Shown: positions 41,902 to 50,859, numbered from the stretch's first letter. The stretch: 64,000 nt of DNA from PFJX01 sp964542455 (GCA_964542455.1 CAZIUC010000001.1:124001-188000), one strand, 5' to 3'. The notes: generated by a model not told the origin, from the letters alone. Program-made: numbers and translations.

Positions 41902-44250
41902 ATGCGTTTTCGCCTCGGCTTCCTCACCGCCCTCTTTTGCATTTCCCCGTTTCTCGCCCACGCCGAGGATGATCTGCTGGAACCGGAAAAAGCCTTCGTC
42001 TACTCCGCCAGCCAGACGAGCCCGGCCAGCGCGGAGGTGAACTTCCAGATCGCCAAGGGCTATTACCTGTACAAGAACAAACTCAAGTTCAGCGCCGATT
42101 CCGGCGTGAAACTGGGAACCCCGGCCCTGCCCGCCGGCAAGATCAAGCAGGATGAATACTTCGGTCGCATCGAAACCTATCGCGACGACCTGCGTTTCCG
42201 CATTCCCGTGGTGTTCCCCGACGGCGCGCCCAAGCCCTACAACCTGAAGGCCGAATTCCAGGGCTGCGCGGATGTCGGCGTCTGCTATCCGCCGCAGGAA
42301 GGCGTGGCGGCCATCAAACCGGTCGCGCCACAGCCGTCCGTGAGCGCGCCGCCGCAACAGCAGAGTACGTCCGCGCTCGCCCGATTGAAGGCGATGGCGG
42401 GCAGTTTGATGGGCGGCGACGAGCCGGAATTCCTGGCGCCCGAGGAAGCCTTCAAGATGGATTTGAAGGCGCTCGCCGACGGCTCCCTGGAGGCGCGCTA
42501 CAAGATCGCCAAGGGGCATTACCTGTATCGCGACAAGCTCAAATTCAAGATCACGCATCCCGCCGGGGTGACAGTGGCGAACCTGGATCTGCCGCCGGCC
42601 GATGAGAAAATCGACCCCAACTTCGGCAAGATGCGCATCTACCATCAGTCCTTCAGCGCCGTGGTAAGGCTGGCCGGCCTGCCGGCGGGAACCAGCAAGC
42701 TGAAACTCACCGCCGTTTACCAGGGGTGCAGCGAGAAGGGCATTTGCTATCCGCCACAGGAGCAGAACTTCAATCCGACCGTAAAATTCGCCGCGCCCAT
42801 TCCCGCCGCGCCGGCCGCCACAAGCGCGGAAATCGCCCCCGAGCCGGTCGCGGAAGCAGCCCCGCCGCCAGCAGCCGAAGCGAACACCGGCGCGCCAGTC
42901 GCCGTCAGCGCGCCACCCGCCCCCGTCGCAAGCGCGCCCGCCAAGGACACCTCCGACGCGGGCCGGATCACCGCCCTGCTCGAAGGCGGCAATTACTGGG
43001 TGGTGGTGGCCAGCTTCTTCGGCTTCGGCCTGCTGCTTTCGTTCACCCCCTGCGTGTTCCCGATGATCCCCATCCTCTCCGGCATCATCGTCGGACAGGG
43101 CGCTGGCATCACCAAGCGCAAGGGCTTCATGCTGTCGCTGGCCTATGTCCTCGGCATGGCCTTTACCTACGCCCTGGCCGGCGTGGCGGCGGGCCTTTCC
43201 GGCACCCTGATCTCCAACGCCTTGCAGAACCCCTGGGCGCTGGGCACGGGGGCGGCCATTTTCGTGGCGCTGGCCATGTCCATGTTCGGCTTCTATGAAC
43301 TGCAACTGCCCAGCTTCCTGCAGAGCCGTTTTACCGAGGCCAGCAACCGCGTCAAGGGTGGCCATTTCGCCAGCGTGTTCCTGATGGGCGTGATCTCCGC
43401 GCTGATCGTCGGCCCTTGCGTTGCCGCGCCGTTGGCCGGCGCGCTGCTCTATATCAGCCAGACCGGAGATGTGGTGCTGGGCGCGATCTCTCTGTTCTTC
43501 CTGGCCATGGGCATGGGCGTGCCGCTGCTGCTGGTCGGCCTTTCCGCCGGCGCCCTGCTGCCGCGCGCGGGCGGCTGGATGGAGTCGGTCAAGAAGTTCT
43601 TCGGCGTCGCCCTGCTGGCCGTGGCGATCTGGCTGATCTCGCCGGTGTTGTCGGCCATCGTGCAGATGCTGATGTGGGCCGCGCTGCTGATGATTTCCGG
43701 CGTCTACCTCAAGGCGTTGGAACCCCTGGCGGTGAACGCCAGCGGCTGGGCACGCTTCTGGAAAGGCACCGGCCTGATCAGCCTGGTAGTCGGCATCGCC
43801 ATGCTACTGGGCGCGCTGGGCGGCGGCCGCGACATGTTGCAACCGCTGGCCATCTTCAAGGGCGGTGTCGCCGGCGCGGCCGAAGTGGCGCCGCATATGA
43901 CCTTCCAGCGCGTGAAGAATGGCGCTGAACTGGATGCCGCGGTAAAGGGCGCCGGCGGTCGCGCGGTGATGCTGGACTTCTATGCGGACTGGTGTGTGTC
44001 GTGCAAGGAAATGGAGAACTTCACTTTCGCCGACCCCAAGGTGCGGGCGCGCCTCAAGAACGTGCTCCTGCTCCAGGCTGACGTCACCGCCAACACAGCC
44101 GACGACAAGGCGCTGCTGGCGCGTTTCAAGCTGTTCGGCCCGCCCGGCCTCATCTTCTGGGACAAAGCCGGCCAGGAAGCCGCTTACCGCGTGGTCGGCT
44201 ATGAGCCGCCCGAGAAATTCCTGCGCAGCGTGGACCAAGCCTTGCCGTGA
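41902..44250 (+). CDS. dsbD: Thiol:disulfide interchange protein DsbD with two tandem N-terminal domains
   Basis: 782 residues from ATG 41902 (GGAG upstream); E. coli DsbD has about 565. After the signal peptide come two DsbD-alpha-like domains in tandem: EPEKAFVYSASQTSPASAEV to QGCADVGVCYPPQEG, and APEEAFKMDLKALADGSLEA to QGCSEKGICYPPQEQ. Each holds the C..xC pair expected to exchange disulfides. An Ala/Pro linker leads to the eight-helix membrane domain (LSFTPCVFPMIPILSGIIVG; MGVISALIVGPCVAAPLAGA). The C-terminal thioredoxin domain carries DFYADWCVSCKEME. It passes electrons from cytoplasmic thioredoxin to the periplasm. Confidence 0.95.
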   Translation: MRFRLGFLTALFCISPFLAHAEDDLLEPEKAFVYSASQTSPASAEVNFQIAKGYYLYKNKLKFSADSGVKLGTPALPAGKIKQDEYFGRIETYRDDLRFRIPVVFPDGAPKPYNLKAEFQGCADVGVCYPPQEGVAAIKPVAPQPSVSAPPQQQSTSALARLKAMAGSLMGGDEPEFLAPEEAFKMDLKALADGSLEARYKIAKGHYLYRDKLKFKITHPAGVTVANLDLPPADEKIDPNFGKMRIYHQSFSAVVRLAGLPAGTSKLKLTAVYQGCSEKGICYPPQEQNFNPTVKFAAPIPAAPAATSAEIAPEPVAEAAPPPAAEANTGAPVAVSAPPAPVASAPAKDTSDAGRITALLEGGNYWVVVASFFGFGLLLSFTPCVFPMIPILSGIIVGQGAGITKRKGFMLSLAYVLGMAFTYALAGVAAGLSGTLISNALQNPWALGTGAAIFVALAMSMFGFYELQLPSFLQSRFTEASNRVKGGHFASVFLMGVISALIVGPCVAAPLAGALLYISQTGDVVLGAISLFFLAMGMGVPLLLVGLSAGALLPRAGGWMESVKKFFGVALLAVAIWLISPVLSAIVQMLMWAALLMISGVYLKALEPLAVNASGWARFWKGTGLISLVVGIAMLLGALGGGRDMLQPLAIFKGGVAGAAEVAPHMTFQRVKNGAELDAAVKGAGGRAVMLDFYADWCVSCKEMENFTFADPKVRARLKNVLLLQADVTANTADDKALLARFKLFGPPGLIFWDKAGQEAAYRVVGYEPPEKFLRSVDQALP

Positions 44251-44783
44251 TCGACAAGAAACTGTTGTTGTTCGCCGCCGCGCTGGCTCTGGCCGGTGCC
44301 GGGGCGCTCGCCCAGCGTTATCTCTTTTCCTCCGCGCCCGAAGCGCCCGCGCCGGTCGAGCTGCGTTCCGCGCAATTCTGGGATGCCAGCTTGCCCGACC
44401 TCGCCGGGCGGCAACAGCCGTTGACGCAATGGCTGGGCAAGGTGGTGGTGGTGAATTTCTGGGCGCCCTGGTGCCCGCCCTGCCGCGAGGAAATTCCCGG
44501 CTTCATCGCGCTCCAGGAACAACTTGGCAAGCAGGGCCTGCAATTCATCGGCGTGGCGCTGGACGAGCACGACAAGGTCGCGGCTTATGCCGACGGCGAA
44601 GGCATGAACTACCCCATCCTGCTCGGTGGTGGTGAGGCGGTGGACCTCGGTCGGATCGCCGGCAATCGTCTCGGCGGCCTGCCCTACACCGTGGTGTTCG
44701 ACCGTAAGGGCAACGCCGTCGCCGGCCTTACCGGCGCGGTGCCGCGCGCGCGCATGGAAGCATTGGTCAAGCCGCTGCTATGA
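44247..44783 (+). CDS. Membrane-anchored TlpA/ResA-like thioredoxin
   Basis: 178 residues from GTG 44247, overlapping the dsbD stop (GTGA). An N-terminal hydrophobic anchor (KLLLFAAALALAGAGALAQ) places the redoxin domain in the periplasm. Active site FWAPWCPPCREEIPGF (WCPPC), then the cis-Pro in LGGLPYTVVFDRKG. The likely electron donor is the upstream DsbD. Typical roles are cytochrome c maturation or disulfide reduction; the specific partner is not evident. Confidence 0.92.
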   Translation: MIDKKLLLFAAALALAGAGALAQRYLFSSAPEAPAPVELRSAQFWDASLPDLAGRQQPLTQWLGKVVVVNFWAPWCPPCREEIPGFIALQEQLGKQGLQFIGVALDEHDKVAAYADGEGMNYPILLGGGEAVDLGRIAGNRLGGLPYTVVFDRKGNAVAGLTGAVPRARMEALVKPLL

Positions 44784-44807
44784 ACGGGACAGCCGAATTC
44801 ATGCAGG

Positions 44808-44909
44808 AACCCCCCTTTTTCAAAGGGGGGCAGGGGGGATTTTTTCGCGCTAGGGAGTGGCTGGGGCTGCTTAAATCCCCCCCAACCCCCCTTTGCAAAA
44901 GGGGGGGGG
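44808..44909. repeat. Family A composite palindrome, copy 3
   Basis: Left arm CCCCCCTTTTTCAAAGGGGG G, right arm CCCCCCTTTGCAAAAGGGGG G, with GGATTT and AAATCC flanking a ~30-base spacer. The arms differ by one base from perfect mutual complementarity. Its right arm ends five bases before the ttcA ATG and so occupies the ribosome-binding region. Confidence 0.9.
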
Positions 44910-44913
44910 CAAG

Positions 44914-45675
44914 ATGACAGCCGTCCCCGCCACCCCCTCGCGTCCCCTGCTGACCGCCGCCGGGCGCGCCATCGGCGACTTCGCCATGATCCGCGACGGC
45001 GACCGCATCCTGCTCGGCCTCTCCGGCGGCAAGGACAGCCTCACGCTGCTGCAGATCCTGCTGCACCTGCAAAAGAAGGCGCCGGTGAAGTTTGAACTGG
45101 CGGCCTGCACTGTCGATCCACAATCGCCCGAGTTCGACCCGTCGCCACTCAAGGGCTACCTGGCGGATCTGGGCGTGACCTATTTCTATGAAAGCCAGCC
45201 CATCCTCGAATCCGCCGCCGAGCACATGAAGGGCGATTCCTTCTGTGCCTACTGCTCGCGCATGCGCCGCGGCATCCTCTACCGCATCGCGCGCGAGAAC
45301 GGCTATGGCGTGCTGGCCCTGGCGCAGCACCTGGACGATCTGGCGGAAAGCTTCCTGATGAGCGCGTTCTTCGGCGGCAAACTGCGCACCATGCAGGCGC
45401 ATTACCTGAACGACGCGGGCGATGTGCGGGTGATCCGCCCCCTGGTCTACGCGCGCGAACGGCAGACCCGCGACTTCGCCAACCGCGCCGGCTTGCCGGT
45501 GATCTTCGAGAACTGCCCGGCCTGTTTTTCCATGCCGATGCAGCGCTACCAGATGAAGAATCTGCTGGCGGAACAGGAGAAGCAACACTCCAAACTGTTC
45601 GCCAGCCTGCTCACCGCGATGAAGCCGCTGATGACGCTGCAGGGGCCGGATGCGATAGCCAAGGAATCCCCATGA
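44914..45675 (+). CDS. ttcA: tRNA 2-thiocytidine biosynthesis protein TtcA
   Basis: 253 residues from ATG 44914. The PP-loop SGGKDSLTLLQIL binds ATP, and the Cys motifs SFCAYCSRMRRG and ENCPACFSMP bind the Fe-S cluster used to thiolate C32 of certain tRNAs. Only the palindrome's G-run (GGGGGGGGGCAAG) precedes the ATG, so repeat DNA supplies the ribosome-binding site. The stop overlaps the apaH start (ATGA). Confidence 0.95.
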   Translation: MTAVPATPSRPLLTAAGRAIGDFAMIRDGDRILLGLSGGKDSLTLLQILLHLQKKAPVKFELAACTVDPQSPEFDPSPLKGYLADLGVTYFYESQPILESAAEHMKGDSFCAYCSRMRRGILYRIARENGYGVLALAQHLDDLAESFLMSAFFGGKLRTMQAHYLNDAGDVRVIRPLVYARERQTRDFANRAGLPVIFENCPACFSMPMQRYQMKNLLAEQEKQHSKLFASLLTAMKPLMTLQGPDAIAKESP

Positions 45676-46493
45676 GCACCTATGTCGTCGGTGACATCCA
45701 GGGTTGTAACGAAGCGCTGGAAACATTGCTTGCCGCCCTGAAATTCAACCGCGGCCGTGACCGCCTGTGGATCACCGGCGACCTGGTCAATCGCGGCGAG
45801 GATTCGCTGGCCGTGCTGCGCTGGTGCATGCAACACGATGATTGTGTGGTGGCGGTGCTGGGCAATCACGACCTGCATTTGCTGGCGGTGGCGGAGGGTT
45901 TCGTGCCGCCACACCGCAAGGACACGCTGGACCTGATCCTGCAAGCGCCCGACCGCGCGGCGCTGCTCGAATGGCTGCGCCGGCGTCCCATGCTGCACCG
46001 GGAAGGAGTCTGGCTGATGCTGCATGCCGGCCTGCCGCCGGAGTGGGACGCCGATGCCGCCGAGTTGCATGCCGGCGAGCTGGAACGGGCCTTGCGCGGG
46101 CCGCGCTGGCGCGCCTTCCTGAAAGACATGTACGGCAACGAGCCGCGCCGTTGGAGTCCGCTGCTCAGTGGCCAGGATCGTCTGCGTTTCATCGCCAACG
46201 CGCTGACCCGCACCCGTTATCTGCACGTCGACGGCAGCCTGGAATACCAGCACAAGCTGGGCCTGGATTCCGCGCCGGACAACCTCGTTCCCTGGTTTGA
46301 TTTCCCCAATCGCCGTAGTGGCGACGCGCGCATCCTGTTCGGGCATTGGTCCACGCTCGGCCTGATGGTGCGCGAAGACGTGGTGGCGCTTGATACCGGC
46401 TGCCTCTGGGGCGGCGCGCTGACCGCGTTCAGACTGGAAGACGAGCAGTGCTTCCAGGTCCGCTGCCAGGCGCGGCACACGCCGAAAACGTAG
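45672..46493 (+). CDS. apaH: Symmetrical bis(5'-nucleosyl)-tetraphosphatase
   Basis: 273 residues. The metallophosphatase motifs are complete: YVVGDIQGC, ITGDLVNRG, VLGNHDLHLLAVAEG, LMLHAGLPPEWD and LFGHWSTLG. It hydrolyses Ap4A to two ADP. The family end LDTGCLWGGALTAFRLED is present. It is coupled to ttcA by a 4-base overlap. Confidence 0.96.
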   Translation: MSTYVVGDIQGCNEALETLLAALKFNRGRDRLWITGDLVNRGEDSLAVLRWCMQHDDCVVAVLGNHDLHLLAVAEGFVPPHRKDTLDLILQAPDRAALLEWLRRRPMLHREGVWLMLHAGLPPEWDADAAELHAGELERALRGPRWRAFLKDMYGNEPRRWSPLLSGQDRLRFIANALTRTRYLHVDGSLEYQHKLGLDSAPDNLVPWFDFPNRRSGDARILFGHWSTLGLMVREDVVALDTGCLWGGALTAFRLEDEQCFQVRCQARHTPKT

Positions 46494-46500
46494 GTTCTGG

Positions 46501-46604
46501 AACCCCCCTTTCCCAAAGGGGGGCAAGGGGGATTGGGCAACGCTTGTCCTGGCGCGGACCTTGTAGAAGTCCCCCCCAGCCCCCCTTTGGGAAAGGGGGG
46601 AGCC
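46501..46604. repeat. Family A composite palindrome, copy 4, between convergent genes
   Basis: Left arm CCCCCCTTTCCCAAAGGGGG G and right arm CCCCCCTTTGGGAAAGGGGG G: loops CCC and GGG are complementary to each other. It fills the whole gap between the apaH and olsA stops and could act as a two-way transcription end. Confidence 0.9.
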
Positions 46605-46605
46605 G

Positions 46606-47334
46606 CTACCCCATCGCCGCCCGGATTGCTTCTTCGGTGGCGCGCGCCAGCTCTCGCCGGGTGAGGCCTTCACTGGCGATCGGTGGGAGAAAAGCCACTT
46701 CCGCGTGTACTTCCCTCAGCTTCAGGATTTTCAGAAGTGATTCGCCCAGGCTGATCCGAGCGTAATAGGCCGCCTCGGCGCAGAGCGAGCCGTCGCCATT
46801 CCGGTAGCGAATGAAGACCGGCCAGACCGCCGACTTCGCCTCCACCGCCGGCTGGAACAGCGAGGGGAAGAACGGCAGCACGCCGCGGCCGTCCGAGGTG
46901 GTGCCTTCCGGGAACAGCGCCAGACAATCCCCCTCGCGCAGATGCTCGGCCATGAGCTGGTTCACCCGCATCGCATCGGCTTTTTTCTCGCGCACCAGGA
47001 ACACCGTGCCGGAGGCCTCCGCGAACCTGCCGAACACCGGCCAGTTGCGCACTTCGGCCTTGGAGATGAAACGCGCCGGCAACAGGCTATGGAGCAGGTG
47101 GATGTCCAGCCAGGAAACATGATTGGCGGCGACGAGAGCGCCACCCGGAGGCGGTAGCTCGCCGTGCACACGCACACGCACCGCGAGAATCGCCAGTAAT
47201 TGTGTTGCCCAGAGGGTTACCCGGCGCGCCCGTTCCGGTCGACCCAGCGACGGGAAGCGTAGCAGCACGAGGAGCGTGCCAGCCACGATATGGCTGACCA
47301 CGCGGAGGAATTTCAGGCTAGGCGACAACAACAT
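46606..47334 (-). CDS. olsA: 1-acyl-glycerol-3-phosphate acyltransferase family; likely lyso-ornithine lipid O-acyltransferase
   Basis: About 242 residues from the ATG at 47334. An N-terminal hydrophobic segment (FLRVVSHIVAGTLLVLLRF) precedes the HX4D active site NHVSWLD and the FPEGTTSDG motif of PlsC-type enzymes. Alone it could be PlsC. Next to a gene of the OlsB family (47375-48130) it is better read as OlsA, which adds the second acyl chain to lyso-ornithine lipid. Only 40 bases separate the two genes, and a family B hairpin fills that gap, so its ribosome site lies in repeat DNA. Confidence 0.85.
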   Translation of the reverse strand: MLLSPSLKFLRVVSHIVAGTLLVLLRFPSLGRPERARRVTLWATQLLAILAVRVRVHGELPPPGGALVAANHVSWLDIHLLHSLLPARFISKAEVRNWPVFGRFAEASGTVFLVREKKADAMRVNQLMAEHLREGDCLALFPEGTTSDGRGVLPFFPSLFQPAVEAKSAVWPVFIRYRNGDGSLCAEAAYYARISLGESLLKILKLREVHAEVAFLPPIASEGLTRRELARATEEAIRAAMG

Positions 47335-47341
47335 GCCGGCA

Positions 47342-47367
47342 TTGTAGCGCCGGCTTCCAGCCGGCAT
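47342..47367. repeat. Family B single-arm hairpin between olsB and olsA
   Basis: TTGTAGCGCCGGCTTCCAGC CGGCAT. It lies seven bases upstream of the olsA ATG and could fold over its ribosome-binding region (CTGGAAG lies in the stem-loop on the coding strand). Confidence 0.8.
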
Positions 47368-47374
47368 TTTTCAC

Positions 47375-48130
47375 TCACGCCTGCTTCAGGAAGTGGCGCG
47401 CGTAGACCGGATTGAGGTTCTTCAAGGGCAGCAGGATGGGCAGATCGGCAGTGTTGAAATCCGGGTCCCAGGCCGGCTCGCCGCAGACATAAGCGCCCAG
47501 GCGCAGATAGCCTTTGACCAGGGGTGGCAGCACCGGCGCGGCCGCGCTTTCCAGAGATTCAAGCGGCAGCGGGCAGCGCGGGAAGACACGCCATTCGATC
47601 GGCGCCAGATGCTTTTCTTTGACCGCGTGCCAGATGCCGGCGGCGTTATGGCCGCCGTCGGCCATGCCGATGCTGGCGCAGCCGATCAGGTATTCATGGC
47701 CGTTTTTCAACATGTATTCGGCCAGGCCTGCCCAAAGGTGGGTGATGACGCCGCCGCTACGGTAATCGGCATGCACACAGGAGCGTCCCAGTTCCACCAT
47801 GCGCCCGCGCAGGTGTTGCAGGCGGGTGAGGTCGAATTCGCTTTCCGAGTAGTAGCTGCCCACCCGTTTGGCATTGCCCGGGCTGAGGATGCGGTAGGTG
47901 CCCACCACTTCGCCGTTGTCCGGGTCGCGCACCAGCAGGTGCTCGCAAAAGGCGTCGTAGAGGTCGATGTCGAGGCCCGCTTCCGGGGTGGCGAGGCGGG
48001 CGCCCATTTCTTCGCCGAATACCTTCCAGCGCAACCGTTGCGCCTCGCGCACTTCTTCCTGATGTCGCGCCATGGCGACGCGAAACTGTTTCCTGGTCCT
48101 GCCTTCCTGCCCGGTGCGTTCCTGGAGCAT
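47375..48130 (-). CDS. olsB: Ornithine-acyl[ACP] N-acyltransferase family protein (OlsB-like)
   Basis: 251 residues from the ATG at 48130 (AAGGA upstream). It belongs to the GNAT-related OlsB family: REAQRLRWKVFGEEMGARL, LLVRDPDNGEVVGTYRIL, VELGRSCVHADYRSGGVITH and YLIGCASIGMADGG. It is expected to attach a 3-hydroxyacyl chain to ornithine, the first step of phosphorus-free ornithine lipids. The neighbouring acyltransferase would complete the lipid. The related possibility is a haemolysin-like N-acyltransferase of unproven substrate. Confidence 0.88.
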   Translation of the reverse strand: MLQERTGQEGRTRKQFRVAMARHQEEVREAQRLRWKVFGEEMGARLATPEAGLDIDLYDAFCEHLLVRDPDNGEVVGTYRILSPGNAKRVGSYYSESEFDLTRLQHLRGRMVELGRSCVHADYRSGGVITHLWAGLAEYMLKNGHEYLIGCASIGMADGGHNAAGIWHAVKEKHLAPIEWRVFPRCPLPLESLESAAAPVLPPLVKGYLRLGAYVCGEPAWDPDFNTADLPILLPLKNLNPVYARHFLKQA

Positions 48131-48245
48131 GCGTTTTCCTTTTCTTTGCGGTGGTGCGGCAAAGGTAAGAAAGCGCGATTACCTGACGGTGACAGCCAGA
48201 TGAAGAAATGGTGACCATGCACGGGGGCCAACCGGGGTGTGCCAC

Positions 48246-49421
48246 TCAAGCGTAGCGGCGTAGCCGTAACGAAAACTGCGAGAGCGCTTCGATGCCGCTG
48301 CTTTCGGCGCGTTGGCACCAGTCCTGGAGTTGCCTCGCCAACTGCTCGCTGGAGGCGGTGGAACGGCTCCACAGCGCGGTGAGCTCCTGGCGCATCTGGT
48401 ACAGGGTGTCGAGGCGCGGGCTTTGCGCCAGCAGGATTTGCAGGTGCAGGCGCTCGCTGGCTTTCAGGTCGGCGAGGTTGCGGCCGAACCAGGCGCGCGC
48501 CTGTTTGAGCGTGATGTCCTGGGGCAGGCTGGCGCCCAGCTTGTCGAGTTCCTCGGCATAGGTGCGTTTCATGCCGCGCGCGTAGCGGGTGAGCACGTCG
48601 TAGCGGTGGGTGACCACGCTTTGCAGCAGTTCGACATCGCAGAAGTGCTTGATCTCGCCCCAGCGCACTTTCGGCGCGATCTTCTTGACCTTGGCCAGCC
48701 GGAAAAACGCCAGGACGCGGATGTAGCCCCAGCCGATGTCGAATTCATACCAGCGGTTGGAGAGCTTGGCGGAACTGCCGTAAGCGTGATGGTTGTTGTG
48801 CAACTCCTCGCCGCCGATCAGGATGCCCCAGGGCAGGATGTTGGTGCTGGCGTCGTCGCAGGCGAAGTTGCGGTAGCCATAGTAGTGGCCGGCGCCGTTG
48901 ATGATGCCGGCGGCGAACACCGGCATCCAGAGCATCTGCGCCGCCCAGATGGTCAGGCCGATGGCGCCGAACAGCGCGAGGTCGATGATCAGCATGAGGA
49001 CTATGCCCAGATTGCGGCGGCCGCTATAGAGATTGCGCTCCAGCCAGTCGTCCGGCGTGCCGTGGCCGTAACGCTCGCGCGTGGCGGCCTTGCCGGCTTC
49101 GGCCTGATACAGCTCGTAGCCCTGTGTCAGCACCTTGCCGATGCCGAGGATGACCGGGCTGTGCGGGTCTTCGGCGGTTTCGCATTTTGCGTGGTGCTTG
49201 CGGTGCACGCTGACCCATTCCTTGGTGACGGCGCCGGTGGTGAGCCAGAGCCAGAAGCGGAAGAAATGGCTGGCGCTGGGGGAAAGGTCGAGCGCCCGAT
49301 GCGCCTGCGCGCGATGCAGGAAGATGGTGATGCTGGCGATGCTGATGTGGGTCAGCGCCAGGGTGGTCAGGACATAACCCCACCAGGGCAGGTCGATCAA
49401 TCCGTTCAGATATTCGCTCAT
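48246..49421 (-). CDS. Acyl-CoA delta-9 type fatty acid desaturase
   Basis: 391 residues. The three His boxes of membrane desaturases are present: FLHRAQAHRA, WVSVHRKHHAKC and EELHNNHHAYG. Hydrophobic pairs lie on either side (YVLTTLALTHISIASITIFL; IVLMLIIDLALFGAIGLTIW). A ~110-residue C-terminal extension is helical, with no metal-binding motif. It introduces a cis double bond into acyl chains with O2. The start overlaps the mscS-type gene stop (ATGA), so membrane tension response and fluidity control are on one transcript. Confidence 0.93.
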   Translation of the reverse strand: MSEYLNGLIDLPWWGYVLTTLALTHISIASITIFLHRAQAHRALDLSPSASHFFRFWLWLTTGAVTKEWVSVHRKHHAKCETAEDPHSPVILGIGKVLTQGYELYQAEAGKAATRERYGHGTPDDWLERNLYSGRRNLGIVLMLIIDLALFGAIGLTIWAAQMLWMPVFAAGIINGAGHYYGYRNFACDDASTNILPWGILIGGEELHNNHHAYGSSAKLSNRWYEFDIGWGYIRVLAFFRLAKVKKIAPKVRWGEIKHFCDVELLQSVVTHRYDVLTRYARGMKRTYAEELDKLGASLPQDITLKQARAWFGRNLADLKASERLHLQILLAQSPRLDTLYQMRQELTALWSRSTASSEQLARQLQDWCQRAESSGIEALSQFSLRLRRYA

Positions 49422-50731
49422 GCGGGACTCGTTTGGCTGGCTGAGTCGGGATTGTTGGCCTCGCGGGCCAGATGCACAACCCGTTGCGGAAAGGGGATTT
49501 CGATGCCTTCATGCTGGAATCGTTCCCAGATGGCCCAGTTGATGTCCGAGCGCAGACGGCGTTCACCCGCTTCCGGGTGGTCGATCCAGAACACCAGGTC
49601 GAGGTTGATGCCGTTGTCGCCGAAACTGCTCAGATGTACCTGGGGCTCCGGTTCCGCGAGCGGGCCATCCACCTTCGCCAGGGCTTCCAGCAAGGCCCGT
49701 TTCGCGGCCGCGAGGTTCGTGCCGTAGGCCACCTGCACCGGCAGCATGATGCGGTTGTCGCGATTGGCGAGGGTGTGATTGACCACCGCCGAGGTGATCA
49801 GGGTGTCGTTGGGAATGATGGTTTCCGTGCCGTCGAGGCTGCGTATCACCGTGTAGCGCGTGGCGATGCGCGTGATCTCGCCGAAATACGGGCCCACCGT
49901 CACCATGTCGCCGATGCGGATGGACTGGTCGAGCAGCAGGGTGAAACCGGAGACGTAGTTGGCGGCGATTTTCTGCAAGCCCAGGCCCAGGCCGACACCG
50001 AGTGCGCCGCCGAATACCGAGAGCACGGTGATGTCGATGCCCACCAGCGGCAGGGCGATCAGGATCGCCAGCAGAATCAGCAAGCCCTGCGTCATCTTGG
50101 TGATGGCCAGACGCAGATTGGCGTTGCCCGGCATGGCGATGGCCAGGCGCCCCTCCACGACCTTGGTCAGCCACAGCGCCAGGGTGATCAGCGCGCCCAG
50201 CGAGAGCAGGCCGACCAGGACGGTATAGAGCGAGAGATATTGCTTGCCGACATGGAAGCCGATGCCGTCCAGCGCGGCAATCACGGCATCGAGATAGCCG
50301 GTGACATGCAGCGCCACGCCGCACAACACCAGCCAGGACACCGCGCGTTGCAGGGACAGCAGCATGCGCCCCGGCTTGAACGCCCGGCGCAGCAAGTGCA
50401 GCACGGCCTGAATGGCGAAGTACGAACCGAGCAGCGGCAGCGCCAGATTGAGCAGATGCACGGACTGCCAATGTTCCAGCACCGCGCGACCGACCAGGAT
50501 CATCGGCAGCAGCAGGGCGGGCAGCGCCAGCCGGCCCCATTCCGCGGGGGAAAGATGAATCAGCCGCTTCTCCGCGCCGACGTGGTCGGCGCGTTTGCGC
50601 AACGTGTTCATCAGCAGCCAGGACAGCGCCGCCAGGGCGACCAGCACGGCCAGCTCCAGCAACATGGGCGGATTGCCCAGGTTGTCGGCAAGATTCAGCA
50701 GCAGATTTTCGATGGGTTCGGCGCGGTTCAT
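49418..50731 (-). CDS. MscS-family mechanosensitive channel
   Basis: 437 residues with about five membrane helices before the MscS core. The pore helix and beta domain are recognised from LSVFGGALGVGLGLGLQKIA, NYVSGFTLLLDQSIRIGDMV, GEITRIATRYTVIRSLDGTE and IIPNDTLITSAVVNH. The pore-lining Gly/Ala pattern (GGALGVGLGLGLQK) is typical. Length exceeds E. coli MscS (286), closer to the YbdG/MscM-like class. It releases solutes when membrane tension rises. It leads the leftward cluster with the desaturase. Confidence 0.93.
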   Translation of the reverse strand: MNRAEPIENLLLNLADNLGNPPMLLELAVLVALAALSWLLMNTLRKRADHVGAEKRLIHLSPAEWGRLALPALLLPMILVGRAVLEHWQSVHLLNLALPLLGSYFAIQAVLHLLRRAFKPGRMLLSLQRAVSWLVLCGVALHVTGYLDAVIAALDGIGFHVGKQYLSLYTVLVGLLSLGALITLALWLTKVVEGRLAIAMPGNANLRLAITKMTQGLLILLAILIALPLVGIDITVLSVFGGALGVGLGLGLQKIAANYVSGFTLLLDQSIRIGDMVTVGPYFGEITRIATRYTVIRSLDGTETIIPNDTLITSAVVNHTLANRDNRIMLPVQVAYGTNLAAAKRALLEALAKVDGPLAEPEPQVHLSSFGDNGINLDLVFWIDHPEAGERRLRSDINWAIWERFQHEGIEIPFPQRVVHLAREANNPDSASQTSPA

Positions 50732-50754
50732 GGAGGGGGTGGGTTGGTGGTTTG

Positions 50755-50854
50755 CTCCCCCCTTTGAAAAGGGGGGCCGGGGGGGATTTAACCCGGCTCG
50801 GATTGATGCCTACGTCGGCAAATCCCCTCTAACCCCCCTTTGGCAAAGGGAGGG
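50755..50854. repeat. Family A composite palindrome, copy 5
   Basis: Left arm CTCCCCCCTTTGAAAAGGGG GG, right arm CCCCCCTTTGGCAAAGGGAG GGG, with GGGATTT and AAATCCCC on the inner sides of a ~35-base spacer. It lies upstream of the mscS-type gene and after the rhodanese gene stop. Confidence 0.88.
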
Positions 50855-50859
50855 GCGGG

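Noticed and set aside
44893..44913. TTG start of ttcA at 44893
   Set aside because: It lies inside the palindrome and adds only MQKGGGK; ATG 44914 matches the usual TtcA start.
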